DNA of 40,863 nt, from contig ONFP01000018.1 of assembly GCA_900317105.1 (NCBI GenBank), positions 1 to 40,863 on the forward strand, in the 5' to 3' direction. Below, in pieces: positions 25,570-33,779 of this stretch (its first letter is position 1; every line of letters starts with the position of its first letter). The notes under the pieces were generated by a model. The model did not search any database. It was given only the letters and a program-made list of their open reading frames with translations, and was not told where the DNA came from. Source of the stretch: an uncultured Succinatimonas sp. (GTDB lineage Bacteria; Pseudomonadota; Gammaproteobacteria; Enterobacterales; Succinivibrionaceae). A program made the translations under genes and the position numbers.

Positions 25570-26736
25570 ATGAATTTATACGATAGAATGCAGAAGAGTC
25601 TCGAAAACAACCGCCATAATGGTGTTTTCAGAACAATAATTCCCAAGATTCAGAATAAGGGAATGATAAAAATTGATTCTAAAGATTATCTGAATCTTTC
25701 ATCTAACGATTATCTAGGACTGGCCTCTGACAGTAATTGTCTAAACGAATTTTACGAGGAATCTAATTCTCAGTTATTAAGAATGTCTTCCTCAGGTTCG
25801 CCACTGCTCACTGGAGCACATGAAAGTTATGCTCAGGTATGTGAGGTCATGGAAAATTTATTCCATAAAAAAGCAACCTTTTTCAACAGTGGTTTTTCTG
25901 CTAACAGCGGAGTATTAAGCATTTTAGGAGCAGAAGATACTCTGATAATAGCAGACAAGCTTGCTCATGCATCAATGATTGACGGACTTACCGCTTCAAA
26001 GGGAAAGTTTCTGCGTTATGCCCATAACGACTATGACCATCTGGAACGACTGATACAGAAGAGCGAAATTTCTTACGAGAATATAATCATTGTTACTGAA
26101 GCTGTTTTCAGTATGGACGGAGACAGGTGTGATCTAAAAAAACTCGTGGAATTAAAACACAAATATCAGAACATCTACATTTATGTCGACGAAGCTCATG
26201 GCTTTGGCGTTTTGTCTGAAGATGGCAGCGGTCTCTGCGGTTCTTTAGGTCTGATTGATGAGGTTGATTTTATCTTGACAACCTTTGGAAAGGCTCTTGC
26301 TTCAGAAGGAGCCTGTATTCTTACAAACGAAACAGCCAGAGATTACATTATCAATAACTCCAGACCACTGATTTTCTCAACTGCCCTATCGCCTTACACG
26401 TTTGCACATGAAGCTTTCATGGTTAATTATATGAAGAAACGAAATGATCTTCGTTTAAGGCTCGATAAACTAAGTGCATATATCCATCAGACTTTGAATG
26501 AATGTAACTTTGAAAATGTTTCCTCTTCTCAGATTATTCCTATAATCACTGGTGACAATGAGAGAACATTAAAAGCCAGCGAATTTTTTAAAGAGCACGG
26601 AATATATGCGATGCCGATAAGACATCCGACTGTTCCTGCAGGAAAGGGCCGACTAAGAATATCACTTAATGCAGGATTAAATGACAGTCAGATTGAAATG
26701 CTTGCAGATACAATCAGGGCGTTTTCAAGGAAATAA
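25570..26736 (+). CDS. bioF: 8-amino-7-oxononanoate synthase
   Basis: A 388-residue PLP enzyme that joins pimeloyl-ACP and alanine in biotin synthesis. The PLP lysine is in TFGKALASEGA near residue 241. SSNDYLGLASD, SSGSPLLTGAHESY and VDEAHGFGVLSEDG are family motifs. The length equals E. coli BioF. The ATG follows a GAGAG ribosome site. It is the first gene of bioF-bioG-bioC; bioG starts one base after its stop codon. Confidence 0.95.
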   Translation: MNLYDRMQKSLENNRHNGVFRTIIPKIQNKGMIKIDSKDYLNLSSNDYLGLASDSNCLNEFYEESNSQLLRMSSSGSPLLTGAHESYAQVCEVMENLFHKKATFFNSGFSANSGVLSILGAEDTLIIADKLAHASMIDGLTASKGKFLRYAHNDYDHLERLIQKSEISYENIIIVTEAVFSMDGDRCDLKKLVELKHKYQNIYIYVDEAHGFGVLSEDGSGLCGSLGLIDEVDFILTTFGKALASEGACILTNETARDYIINNSRPLIFSTALSPYTFAHEAFMVNYMKKRNDLRLRLDKLSAYIHQTLNECNFENVSSSQIIPIITGDNERTLKASEFFKEHGIYAMPIRHPTVPAGKGRLRISLNAGLNDSQIEMLADTIRAFSRK

Positions 26737-26737
26737 C

Positions 26738-27394
26738 ATGAAACAGTTATTTATAAAGCTGAACCATAGCCAAAAACTGAATCTGATCTTTTTAGGTTAC
26801 GGTCAGGACGGAGCTATCTTTGACTCACTAAAAAATCGTGAATGCGAAGATATAGCACTGGTTTACGATTATGAGAACGATGACTTTGATATCTCACTTT
26901 ATAGAGAATACTCCTCAATAAACCTTATTGCCTGGTCCATGGGGGTAATGATTGCACCAAAAGTTCTGAAACAACACGGAATACTGGATAAAGTAGTTAG
27001 CTCATCTGCCATCAACGGCACTTTAGAAGGCATCGATGATAATTATGGAATACCGCCTAAGATTTGGGATGCAACCATTGATGCACTTTGCGAAAGTGCA
27101 GTTCTGAAGTTCTATCGAAGAATGTGCTTTGATGCAGAGCTTTATGAGGAATTTTTAAAACATAAACCACAAAGAAGTGTTGAGTCACTCAAAGCAGAGC
27201 TTATCTATATCCGAGAGTTTGCCAAAAAGCCTAGCGTAAAAAACTTCTTTTATACGAATGCATTTATCGGCTTAAAAGATAAGATCATCGCTCCTGCCAA
27301 CCAGAAAAAATCCTTTAGTAAAACAGAAACAGTCTGTCAGGAAATAGAATGTGCCCATTACAACTATGAGCTGTTCTCAAAACAATTATTATGA
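26738..27394 (+). CDS. bioG: Pimeloyl-ACP methyl ester esterase BioG
   Basis: A 218-residue alpha/beta hydrolase of the DUF452/BioG family that removes the methyl group from pimeloyl-ACP methyl ester, replacing BioH. The nucleophile is Ser67 in IAWSMGV. FLGYGQDGAIFD gives the oxyanion-hole region and the C-terminal His is in ECAHYNYEL. ATG at 26738 has AAGGA at -10 inside bioF; longer frames overlap bioF and lack support. The TGA stop overlaps the bioC ATG (ATGA), so translation is coupled. The bioFGC order is like that of Haemophilus. Confidence 0.88.
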   Translation: MKQLFIKLNHSQKLNLIFLGYGQDGAIFDSLKNRECEDIALVYDYENDDFDISLYREYSSINLIAWSMGVMIAPKVLKQHGILDKVVSSSAINGTLEGIDDNYGIPPKIWDATIDALCESAVLKFYRRMCFDAELYEEFLKHKPQRSVESLKAELIYIREFAKKPSVKNFFYTNAFIGLKDKIIAPANQKKSFSKTETVCQEIECAHYNYELFSKQLL

Positions 27395-28161
27395 TTGTAA
27401 GAAAAGAATTCTTAAAGAGAAGTTTCTCTAAAGCCTCACAAACATACGATGAAAACGCCTCAGTTCAAAGCTATATGGGAAAAAGACTGCTTGAAAAGCT
27501 AGACTTTAGTAGCTTTAAGCATGTGCTTGAAATAGGCAGTGGTCCGGGAAATTTTACAGAAGAAATAATAAGTCGATTCTCTCCACAAAAACTTGCTCTC
27601 AATGATATATCTGAGGAGATGCTTAATATCTGTAAAGAACGTTTCTCAAATCATATGACCGTTAGCTATCATCCTGGAGATATAGAGAAATTAACTTTAA
27701 AAGAAAAATACGATCTGATTACTTCAAACGCCTGTCTGCAGTGGCTATTTGATCTTGAGGGTACTCTAAAGAAGTTTATAGAATCATTAAAGCCAAATGG
27801 AGTTTTAGCCTTTACAAGTTTCGGAAACGAAAATGTAAAAGAAATTACAGCATTAACCCAGAATGGACTTAGATATCTTTCTTACTCGGAGTTAGATTCC
27901 GTTTTAAAAACACTTAATGTTCCATACTCTCTTCAGGAAGAGATCGTAAAATTTCACTACACAGATGCCCTCAATATGCTTAAAACCCTCAAGAAAACAG
28001 GGGTAACAGGATTTTCTAAAACAATCTGGACAAAAGGAATGCTTAACCGCTTTGTTAAGGAATTTGAATCAAAATTTTCAGATGCCAATGGTGTATATTT
28101 AACCTGGCACATTTACTATGCTGTGGTAAAAAAACAAAATAGTATTTTATTATCTGTGTAG
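27391..28161 (+). CDS. bioC: Malonyl-ACP O-methyltransferase
   Basis: A 256-residue SAM-dependent methyltransferase that caps malonyl-ACP so that fatty-acid synthesis can build pimelate. Motif I is VLEIGSGPGNF (residues 45-55). SNACLQWLFDLEG and MLKTLKKTGVTGFS are typical for BioC, as is the N-terminal FSKASQTYDENASVQ. Its ATG overlaps the bioG stop. The gene is the last of the plus-strand biotin genes; no clear terminator follows before the tRNA genes on the other strand. Confidence 0.92.
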   Translation: MIVRKEFLKRSFSKASQTYDENASVQSYMGKRLLEKLDFSSFKHVLEIGSGPGNFTEEIISRFSPQKLALNDISEEMLNICKERFSNHMTVSYHPGDIEKLTLKEKYDLITSNACLQWLFDLEGTLKKFIESLKPNGVLAFTSFGNENVKEITALTQNGLRYLSYSELDSVLKTLNVPYSLQEEIVKFHYTDALNMLKTLKKTGVTGFSKTIWTKGMLNRFVKEFESKFSDANGVYLTWHIYYAVVKKQNSILLSV

Positions 28162-28293
28162 ATTAATTCTTTACTTAGAGCGGTTTTAAAAGGGAAAATA
28201 GAGCATCCAGCAAGAAACAAGCTGTCTTAAAAATTTAAATAAACACAAAATACAAAGAGTGAACTTAAAAAGTTTAAAAAGGATAATGATAGA

Positions 28294-28371
28294 TGGTGGA
28301 TGCTATAGGACTCGAACCTATGACCCTCTGCTTGTAAGGCAGATGCTCTAACCAGACTGAGCTAAGCATCC
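28294..28371 (-). tRNA. tRNA-Val (anticodon UAC), distal copy
   Basis: A full cloverleaf on the minus strand: acceptor GGATGCT/AGCATCC, D-stem GCTC/GAGC, anticodon stem TCTGC/GCAGA with loop CTTACAA (anticodon TAC), T-arm with TTCGAGT, and encoded CCA. It is 78 nt with CCA and identical to the copy at 28394-28471. It is separated by 22 bp and probably processed from one transcript. Confidence 0.95.
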
Positions 28372-28393
28372 ATTCTTGAATGGAATTTCTACA

Positions 28394-28471
28394 TGGTGGA
28401 TGCTATAGGACTCGAACCTATGACCCTCTGCTTGTAAGGCAGATGCTCTAACCAGACTGAGCTAAGCATCC
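28394..28471 (-). tRNA. tRNA-Val (anticodon UAC), promoter-proximal copy
   Basis: Same sequence and folding as the other copy, with anticodon TAC reading GUA and other Val codons, and CCA encoded. It starts 15 bp downstream of a consensus -10 box. Confidence 0.95.
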
Positions 28472-28486
28472 GTAGAAAGTGAGTGC

Positions 28487-28515
28487 ATTATAATGGCTGA
28501 ATAGCAATATGGCAA
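28487..28515 (-). promoter_or_regulatory. Promoter of the tRNA-Val pair
   Basis: On minus TTGCCA (28510-28515), 17 bp, exact TATAAT (28487-28492), then GCACTC before the tRNA. The G/C-leaning discriminator is typical of stable-RNA promoters. Confidence 0.85.
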
Positions 28516-28696
28516 GAGTTATTTTAGATATTTTTTGTAGTTAATTTTATAAAGGGCATTTATTAGCTGTTTACGGACTTAAATTTTTTTTAATCATTTG
28601 GAGGCTTGTATTATAAATTTATCAATAAAGGATAACAGATACTGCCCCAATTAAATGCAAATTTAATGAAGACCTAAAGCTTCATACACATTAGTG

Positions 28697-28778
28697 TATA
28701 ATTTCCCCGTTCACATGATCTTTAGCTTCTTATCAGGTTGCTAAAATCTTTCTTTTCATGGCAGGTTCCCTGCCTTTT
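28697..28778 (+). promoter_or_regulatory. purC -10 box and leader hairpins
   Basis: TATAAT lies at 28697-28702 (TG directly before; weak -35). The leader can form TTTAGC/GCTAAA (28721-28726, 28740-28745), then GGCAGG/CCTGCC (28760-28765, 28769-28774) followed by TTTT. The second stem looks like a short terminator 21 bp before the ATG, so attenuation is possible. Confidence 0.4.
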
Positions 28779-28798
28779 ACTAGGTTAAGTCAAATATC

Positions 28799-29749
28799 AT
28801 GAGTAACGCATTAACAAAAACCGATTTTAATTTCCCAGGTCAGAAAAGTGTTTATCACGGTAAGGTAAGAGACGTATACAACATTAATGATGAAATGCTG
28901 GTTATGGTCGCAACCGACAGAATTTCAGCTTTTGACGTTGTTCTGCCAGAGGGAATTCCTTACAAAGGACAGATGCTAAACCAGATTGCAGCTAAATTCC
29001 TTGATGCAACTACTGATATTTGCCCTAACTGGAAAATCGCAACACCTGATCCAATGGTTTCAGTTGGCATTATGTGTGAAGGTTTCCCTGTTGAAATGAT
29101 CGTTCGCGGTTATCTATGCGGCAGCTCATGGAGAGCATACAAGAGTGGAGTTAGAGAAATCTGCGGCGTTAAGCTTCCTGAAGGAATGAAGGAAAATCAG
29201 AAGTTCCCAGAGCCAATCATCACACCTACCACCAAGGCTGAACTAGGTCTTCATGATGAGGATATTTCTAAAGAGCAGATTCTTGAGAGAGGACTTGCAA
29301 CACCTGAGGAATATGCACTACTTGAGAAATATACTCTGGCTTTATTTAAGCGTGGAACAGAGATCGCAGAAAAGAGAGGACTAATTCTTGTTGATACCAA
29401 ATATGAGTTTGGTAAACACAAGGGTACTATTTATCTGATGGATGAGATTCATACTCCAGATTCAAGCCGTTACTTCTACAAGGATGGTTATCAGGAAAGA
29501 TTTGAGAAGGGTGAGCCTCAGAAACAGCTGTCAAAGGAATTCGTTCGTGAATGGCTGATGGATAACGGCTTCCAGGGAAAAGCAGGTCAGCAGGTACCAG
29601 AGATGACTCCTCAGATTGTTGAATCAATTTCAAATCGCTATCTAGAGCTTTTCGAAAACATTACCGGTGAGAAGTTCGAGAAATCAGAGAACACTGATAT
29701 TGCAGCAAGAATTGAAAAGAATGTTAACGAGTTCCTAAAGAACAGATAA
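28799..29749 (+). CDS. purC: Phosphoribosylaminoimidazole-succinocarboxamide synthase, long form
   Basis: A 316-residue enzyme that couples CAIR and aspartate in purine synthesis. [20 protein letters not shown], then RISAFD, is the ATP-binding N-terminus. [17 protein letters not shown] and LVDTKYEFG are SAICAR-synthase motifs. E. coli PurC has 237 residues; this is the longer ADE1-like type with the extra C-terminal half ([14 protein letters not shown]). The ATG has no clear Shine-Dalgarno. A strong terminator follows and separates it from the convergent bioA. Confidence 0.93.
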   Translation: MSNALTKTDFNFPGQKSVYHGKVRDVYNINDEMLVMVATDRISAFDVVLPEGIPYKGQMLNQIAAKFLDATTDICPNWKIATPDPMVSVGIMCEGFPVEMIVRGYLCGSSWRAYKSGVREICGVKLPEGMKENQKFPEPIITPTTKAELGLHDEDISKEQILERGLATPEEYALLEKYTLALFKRGTEIAEKRGLILVDTKYEFGKHKGTIYLMDEIHTPDSSRYFYKDGYQERFEKGEPQKQLSKEFVREWLMDNGFQGKAGQQVPEMTPQIVESISNRYLELFENITGEKFEKSENTDIAARIEKNVNEFLKNR

Positions 29750-29772
29750 CATTTTATTTACAGTATTGTTTA

Positions 29773-29797
29773 AGAGGTGCAATTGCACCTCTTTTTG
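29773..29797 (+). terminator. Terminator of purC
   Basis: A 20-bp perfect palindrome (29773-29792), extendable by one or two pairs, followed by T. On the minus strand the tail is A-rich, so it works mainly for purC. Confidence 0.88.
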
Positions 29798-29801
29798 TAT
29801 G

Positions 29802-31148
29802 TCAGGATATAGCCTTAAGATTTCTTGTCAGAACCTTGTAGGTAATATCCATCGCCTTCGTAAGATCTTCTTTGGAGATATTAAGAGGAGGATTGAAATA
29901 CAGAGTATCCCCTATCGGTCTTAGCAACAGGCCTTCCTTTAGAGCATCCTGATAAATTCTGTATCCAAGTCTTAAAGAAGAAGGGAATCTCTCTTTTGTT
30001 GACTTGTCTTTTACAATCTCCATTACATTGATAAGTCCAATACTTCTTACCTGCCCAATGTTTTCTAGAGAAGAGAATCTATCTGCAAAAGTCTTGCTTA
30101 ACCAGGAGGCTTTTTCAACGGCTTTCTCTATGATATGGTCGCGCTTTAGGATTCTGATTACACTCAGTGCGCAGGCACACGCCAGAGGATTGCCAGCGTA
30201 AGTATGAGAATGAAGAAAAGCCTTACCTTCAGAGTAATCTCCTAAGAAAGCGTTATAAACCGTATCAGTTACACCAACCACAGACATTGGCATATAACCG
30301 CCTGTAATAGCCTTTGACATACACATCAGATCAGGCGTAATTCCGGCATGGTCACAGGCAAACCATTTACCGGTTCTTCCAAATCCGGTGGCAATTTCAT
30401 CTGCAATCAGAAGAACACCATGTTTTTTACATAGTTCGCTTAAAAACTTTAAATATTCTGCAGGATAGATTCTCATTCCACCGGCTCCCTGAAGCAGAGG
30501 CTCAACAATCAGAGCACAGAGCTCAGAACCATGTTCATCAAAAATCTTCTCTGCCCTCTCCATGCATTTTTTAGGATATTCCTCTGGGTGTAAAAACAGA
30601 TCAGGAGCTTCAATATGAATGTTATCCATCATCATAGGCTTATACATCAGGTTATACAAATCCATACTGCCAACTGATAATGCGCCTATTGTTTCTCCAT
30701 GGTATCCCTCAGACAGACAAGCAAATCTGCGTCTATTGGTCTGTCCAATCTGCTGCTGATACTGAAATGCTATTTTCAGGGCCATTTCCACAGATGATGA
30801 ACCATTATCTCCGTAGTTAAAATGTGTAATTCCCTCAGGAACGATACTTAACAGTTCCTTGGTAAGCTCTACAACCCATGGGTGAGTAAAGTTTGCAAAT
30901 ATAACATGTTCAAGCGTCTTTGCCTGCTGGCAAAGCGCATCTGAGATTTCCTCGTTACAATGACCTAAAAGGTTACACCACCAGGAACTGATAATATCCA
31001 GAATTTCATGCCCATCTTCAGTGTACAGATAACACCCTTTACCTTTAACTACAGGAATAGGAGGAAAGGCTTCATAATCTTTCATCTGCGCAGCAGGATG
31101 CCATATATGCTTTACATCAAAATCAATTAAATTCTCTTTAGCACTCAT
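29802..31148 (-). CDS. bioA: Adenosylmethionine--8-amino-7-oxononanoate aminotransferase
   Basis: A 448-residue class III aminotransferase that makes 7,8-diaminononanoate, using SAM as amino donor. The PLP lysine is in MSKAITGGYMPM near residue 280. SWWCNLLGHCNEEI and GDNGSSSVEMALKIAFQY are BioA-type motifs. Its ATG lies 11 bp inside the end of bioD, so the two are translationally coupled. It is transcribed towards purC. Confidence 0.94.
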   Translation of the reverse strand: MSAKENLIDFDVKHIWHPAAQMKDYEAFPPIPVVKGKGCYLYTEDGHEILDIISSWWCNLLGHCNEEISDALCQQAKTLEHVIFANFTHPWVVELTKELLSIVPEGITHFNYGDNGSSSVEMALKIAFQYQQQIGQTNRRRFACLSEGYHGETIGALSVGSMDLYNLMYKPMMMDNIHIEAPDLFLHPEEYPKKCMERAEKIFDEHGSELCALIVEPLLQGAGGMRIYPAEYLKFLSELCKKHGVLLIADEIATGFGRTGKWFACDHAGITPDLMCMSKAITGGYMPMSVVGVTDTVYNAFLGDYSEGKAFLHSHTYAGNPLACACALSVIRILKRDHIIEKAVEKASWLSKTFADRFSSLENIGQVRSIGLINVMEIVKDKSTKERFPSSLRLGYRIYQDALKEGLLLRPIGDTLYFNPPLNISKEDLTKAMDITYKVLTRNLKAIS

Positions 31149-31812
31149 CGAAGTAATCTTCCATTTTCTGATAGCGTAAATTCAAGTTTTTATCGCCTTT
31201 TCCCAATGTTGCAATAACATTTGTTCCAGAGATCTCCTCAATCATCTGAAGGTTATCACTATGCATTACAGAGCTATTATCAAAATTATTAAGAATTACG
31301 CCCTTTACTTTTATACTGTTCTGTTTAAGGTAACTTATGGTCAATACTGTATGATTAATTGTTCCAAGTCCGGCATCAGCTACAACCACTGCATTAAGTT
31401 TTAAAGCCTTGAGAATATCAAGATACATCAGATGATCATTCTTCTCCCAGACAACTGGACATATAATTCCACCCGCCCCCTCCGAGAGTACATAATCATA
31501 GTTGACTCTTAGGGAATTGAAGTCTTTTAAAATTTTATCCAGGCTTGCAAAGCGATTTTCTCCTCTTGCAGCAAGATGAGGAGACAAAGGTTTTTCATAA
31601 AGATAGGAAAGAAGAGATTCGGTATTCTGGTTTATTCCGGATGAATCCCTCACAAAGCCGGCATCAGAATGTTCTATACTGTCGGAGCCACTTACTGCTG
31701 CCTTATAGTAAGCAATAGACAAATTCTTTTTGGTAAGTTCTCTTGCAATGGCTGCACTTACATAGGTCTTACCGATATCTGTACCGGTACCTGTAACAAA
31801 TAGTCCTCTCAT
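31138..31812 (-). CDS. bioD: Dethiobiotin synthetase
   Basis: A 224-residue ATP-dependent carboxylase-ligase that closes the ureido ring before BioB. The P-loop is GTGTDIGKT (residues 8-16), then the lysine of YYKAAVSGSD. EGAGGIICPV and VVADAGLGTINHTVLTI are the other family motifs. ATG at 31812 has GAGG about 9 bases upstream. It is the first gene of bioDA. bioB must be elsewhere. Confidence 0.92.
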   Translation of the reverse strand: MRGLFVTGTGTDIGKTYVSAAIARELTKKNLSIAYYKAAVSGSDSIEHSDAGFVRDSSGINQNTESLLSYLYEKPLSPHLAARGENRFASLDKILKDFNSLRVNYDYVLSEGAGGIICPVVWEKNDHLMYLDILKALKLNAVVVADAGLGTINHTVLTISYLKQNSIKVKGVILNNFDNSSVMHSDNLQMIEEISGTNVIATLGKGDKNLNLRYQKMEDYFDEC

Positions 31813-31819
31813 TTTTTTA

Positions 31820-31838
31820 ACCTCAATTATACTGAGGT
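31820..31838. promoter_or_regulatory. Palindrome over the bioDA start region
   Basis: ACCTCA-N7-TGAGGT (31820-31825, 31833-31838). On minus the centre reads TATAAT and the left half is the bioD ribosome site. If that TATAAT were the -10, the message would begin after the ribosome site, so the promoter assignment is doubtful. An operator is possible. Confidence 0.25.
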
Positions 31839-31883
31839 CATTTTAACATACTGAAAACGAAGAAGATTACCTAATGCCGATAG

Positions 31884-31920
31884 CAAAAAAAATCCCCTGA
31901 ATAGGAGTTCAGAGGATTTT
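31884..31920 (-). terminator. Terminator of the second cstA
   Basis: An 11-bp stem with one mismatch (31891-31901 with 31908-31918) and 6-nt loop, followed on minus by a run of eight T. Confidence 0.9.
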
Positions 31921-31945
31921 GCGGTTAAACAGATTCGTCTAAAAA

Positions 31946-33391
31946 TCAGACATCAGTTGGAGCACCCTCAACAGGTGTCTTACCAAACTTCAGTAAGCTT
32001 ACAAGACAGATTACAGCTACTACTATACCGATGATATTTGAGGTATTGATATCCAAGCCAAAGCCCATGTTCTTCTCGTAGCAGATATAGCTTACAGATA
32101 CGACTGTAATGAAGCATGCTGGAATAGTACAGATCCAGTGGAACTTACCCTTTCTGAACAGGTAAGCAGCAGCTGACCATAGACAGATTCCTGCAAGAGT
32201 CTGATTTGAGAAACCGAAGTATCTCCAGATGATGTTGAAATCGATCTGAGATAAGGCAATACCAATACAGAATACTGGGATAGCAATTACCAGTCTCTTC
32301 ATTGGCTTAACCTGTGGCAGATGAATTACATCAGCAATAGTTAAACGAGCTGCTCTGAATGCAGTATCACCAGAAGTAACAGGCAGAATAACCACACCAA
32401 GAATAGCAAGAAGACCGCCAAAACCGCCTAATAGGGCAACGCAGGAGTCGTTAACTACAACAGCAGGGCCACCTGCAGATAATAGGGCCTGAGCATCTGG
32501 GTAGAAAGTCATACCAACAGTACACCATACAAGACCAATAAAGCCTTCAGCAACCATTGCTCCGTAGAATACCATGCGACCCTCTGACTCGTTCTCAACA
32601 CAGCGAGCCATCAGAGGAGACTGAGTTGAGTGGAAGCCTGACAGTGCACCACATGCAATAGTAATAAATACAAGAGGGAAGATTGGCAGATCCTTAGGAT
32701 GAGGATTGTGATCGAAGGTTGCCCAGGAGTAGAAGCTATCTGGCATCTGAACAAACATACCGACAGTAACACCAATTGCCATGATCAGCAGCAAGGCTCC
32801 AAATACAGGGTAGATTCTACCTATGATCTTATCGATAGGGATAATGGTAGCAAAGAAGTAGTAAGCGAAGATAACGCCTAACCATGCACCGAAAGTCATT
32901 ACTCCATCAAAGTGACCTACAGATAGTTTTGCTAACAGACCTGCAGGAGCAGTTGCGAACACAACACCTACTAGCAGAAGCAGAATGGTAGCAAAAACGC
33001 GCATACCGTTCTTGGCAATCTTACCTAGATTATAACCAACTACATCAGGAACATTTGCACCGCCATAGCGAACTGACAGCATTCCTGAGAAGTAATCATG
33101 AACAGCACCGGCAAAAATAGTACCGATAACAATCCATAATAAAGCGGTTGGACCATAAACCGCACCTAGGATAGGACCAAATACAGGGCCTACACCGGCG
33201 ATGTTCAGTAACTGAATTAACCATAGTTTCCATTTTGGCATGGCAACATAGTCAACACCGTCACTCTTTGTTTTAGCTGGGGTTGATCGGGCTGGATTAG
33301 GGCCGAAAATTCTTTCGACAATTCGACCATACACGAAATAACCTACAAGCAAGGCTATTACCGAGATAATAAACCACATATATCTTGGCAT
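31946..33391 (-). CDS. cstA: CstA family transporter (second, short copy)
   Basis: A 481-residue polytopic protein with about 13 hydrophobic segments. DGVDYVAMPKWKLWLIQLLN followed by IAGVGPVFGPILGA, GAVHDYFSGMLSVRYGG and CGALSGFHSTQSPLMARCVE place it in the CstA family. It lacks the C-terminal third of E. coli CstA and is clearly diverged from the copy at 23287-24999, so it is not a recent duplicate. AGGAG six bases before the ATG gives a strong start. It probably carries pyruvate, peptides or amino acids; substrate unproven. Confidence 0.88.
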   Translation of the reverse strand: MPRYMWFIISVIALLVGYFVYGRIVERIFGPNPARSTPAKTKSDGVDYVAMPKWKLWLIQLLNIAGVGPVFGPILGAVYGPTALLWIVIGTIFAGAVHDYFSGMLSVRYGGANVPDVVGYNLGKIAKNGMRVFATILLLLVGVVFATAPAGLLAKLSVGHFDGVMTFGAWLGVIFAYYFFATIIPIDKIIGRIYPVFGALLLIMAIGVTVGMFVQMPDSFYSWATFDHNPHPKDLPIFPLVFITIACGALSGFHSTQSPLMARCVENESEGRMVFYGAMVAEGFIGLVWCTVGMTFYPDAQALLSAGGPAVVVNDSCVALLGGFGGLLAILGVVILPVTSGDTAFRAARLTIADVIHLPQVKPMKRLVIAIPVFCIGIALSQIDFNIIWRYFGFSNQTLAGICLWSAAAYLFRKGKFHWICTIPACFITVVSVSYICYEKNMGFGLDINTSNIIGIVVAVICLVSLLKFGKTPVEGAPTDV

Positions 33392-33426
33392 ACACGACTC
33401 CTTATATTTTTATGTTTGTTAAGTAA

Positions 33427-33451
33427 CTGTATAATAAAATTTTATTATCAG
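33427..33451. promoter_or_regulatory. A/T-rich near-palindrome upstream of cstA
   Basis: CTG-T-ATAATAAAA meets TTTTATTAT-CAG, a 25-bp symmetric element with one extra base, 35 bp upstream of the cstA ATG. It overlaps possible -10 hexamers on the minus strand. Operator function is inferred only from symmetry and place. Confidence 0.3.
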
Positions 33452-33693
33452 GAATAATCAAAGAATTTATAAAAAGTTGATAGGACTCCACGAAATTTAA
33501 GAGTAGATTTAGATGTCAATCACATTCCTATTATTATTTTTGGATATATTTCTGAATTTATTCTTTCTTGAAAACGTTTTAAATTTTACGCAGTTATCAG
33601 TTTATGATAACGCGTATTTTTAAACTCACACTCTTGTCTCAGACATTTTAGACAACGTTTACACTAAAAAGAAATTATTAGCATTATCTTCAC

Positions 33694-33720
33694 TTCAGAA
33701 ATAGTAATAATTGCCGTTAT
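33694..33720 (+). promoter_or_regulatory. Sigma-28-type promoter of the flagellin gene
   Basis: GCCGTTAT (33713-33720) matches the flagellar -10 GCCGATAA at 6 of 8. The -35 at the exact N11 spacing, TTCAGAAA (33694-33701), is poor. The -10 is nearly the same as at the YjfB-like gene (CCGTTA core shared). Confidence 0.5.
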
Positions 33721-33779
33721 TCTTATATATAACTAAAAAAAAATAATCATAAATACTATCTAAAAAGAGGAAACTCGAA

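Larger units (their letters stand above)
28472..28798. other. Divergent region between tRNA-Val and purC (327 bp)
   Basis: It carries the tRNA promoter on minus (28487-28515), a purC -10 box and two leader hairpins (28697-28778). Nothing else is recognised. No PurR-type palindrome is evident. Confidence 0.5.
33392..33779. other. Divergent region between cstA and flagellin (388 bp)
   Basis: It holds a near-palindrome close to cstA (33427-33451), a stem GTTATCA/TGATAAC (33593-33599, 33605-33611), a half-conserved CRP-like site ending TCACA at 33520-33524, and the sigma-28-type promoter of the flagellin (33694-33720). No open frame is supported. Confidence 0.5.

Noticed and set aside
28294-28471. 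Tandem tRNA pair as a phage attachment site
   Set aside because: Both copies are complete tRNA genes behind one promoter, and no integrase or foreign-looking DNA is adjacent.
33509-33524. CRP site upstream of flagellin/cstA
   Set aside because: Only the right half (TCACA) is good; the left half matches 3 of 5.
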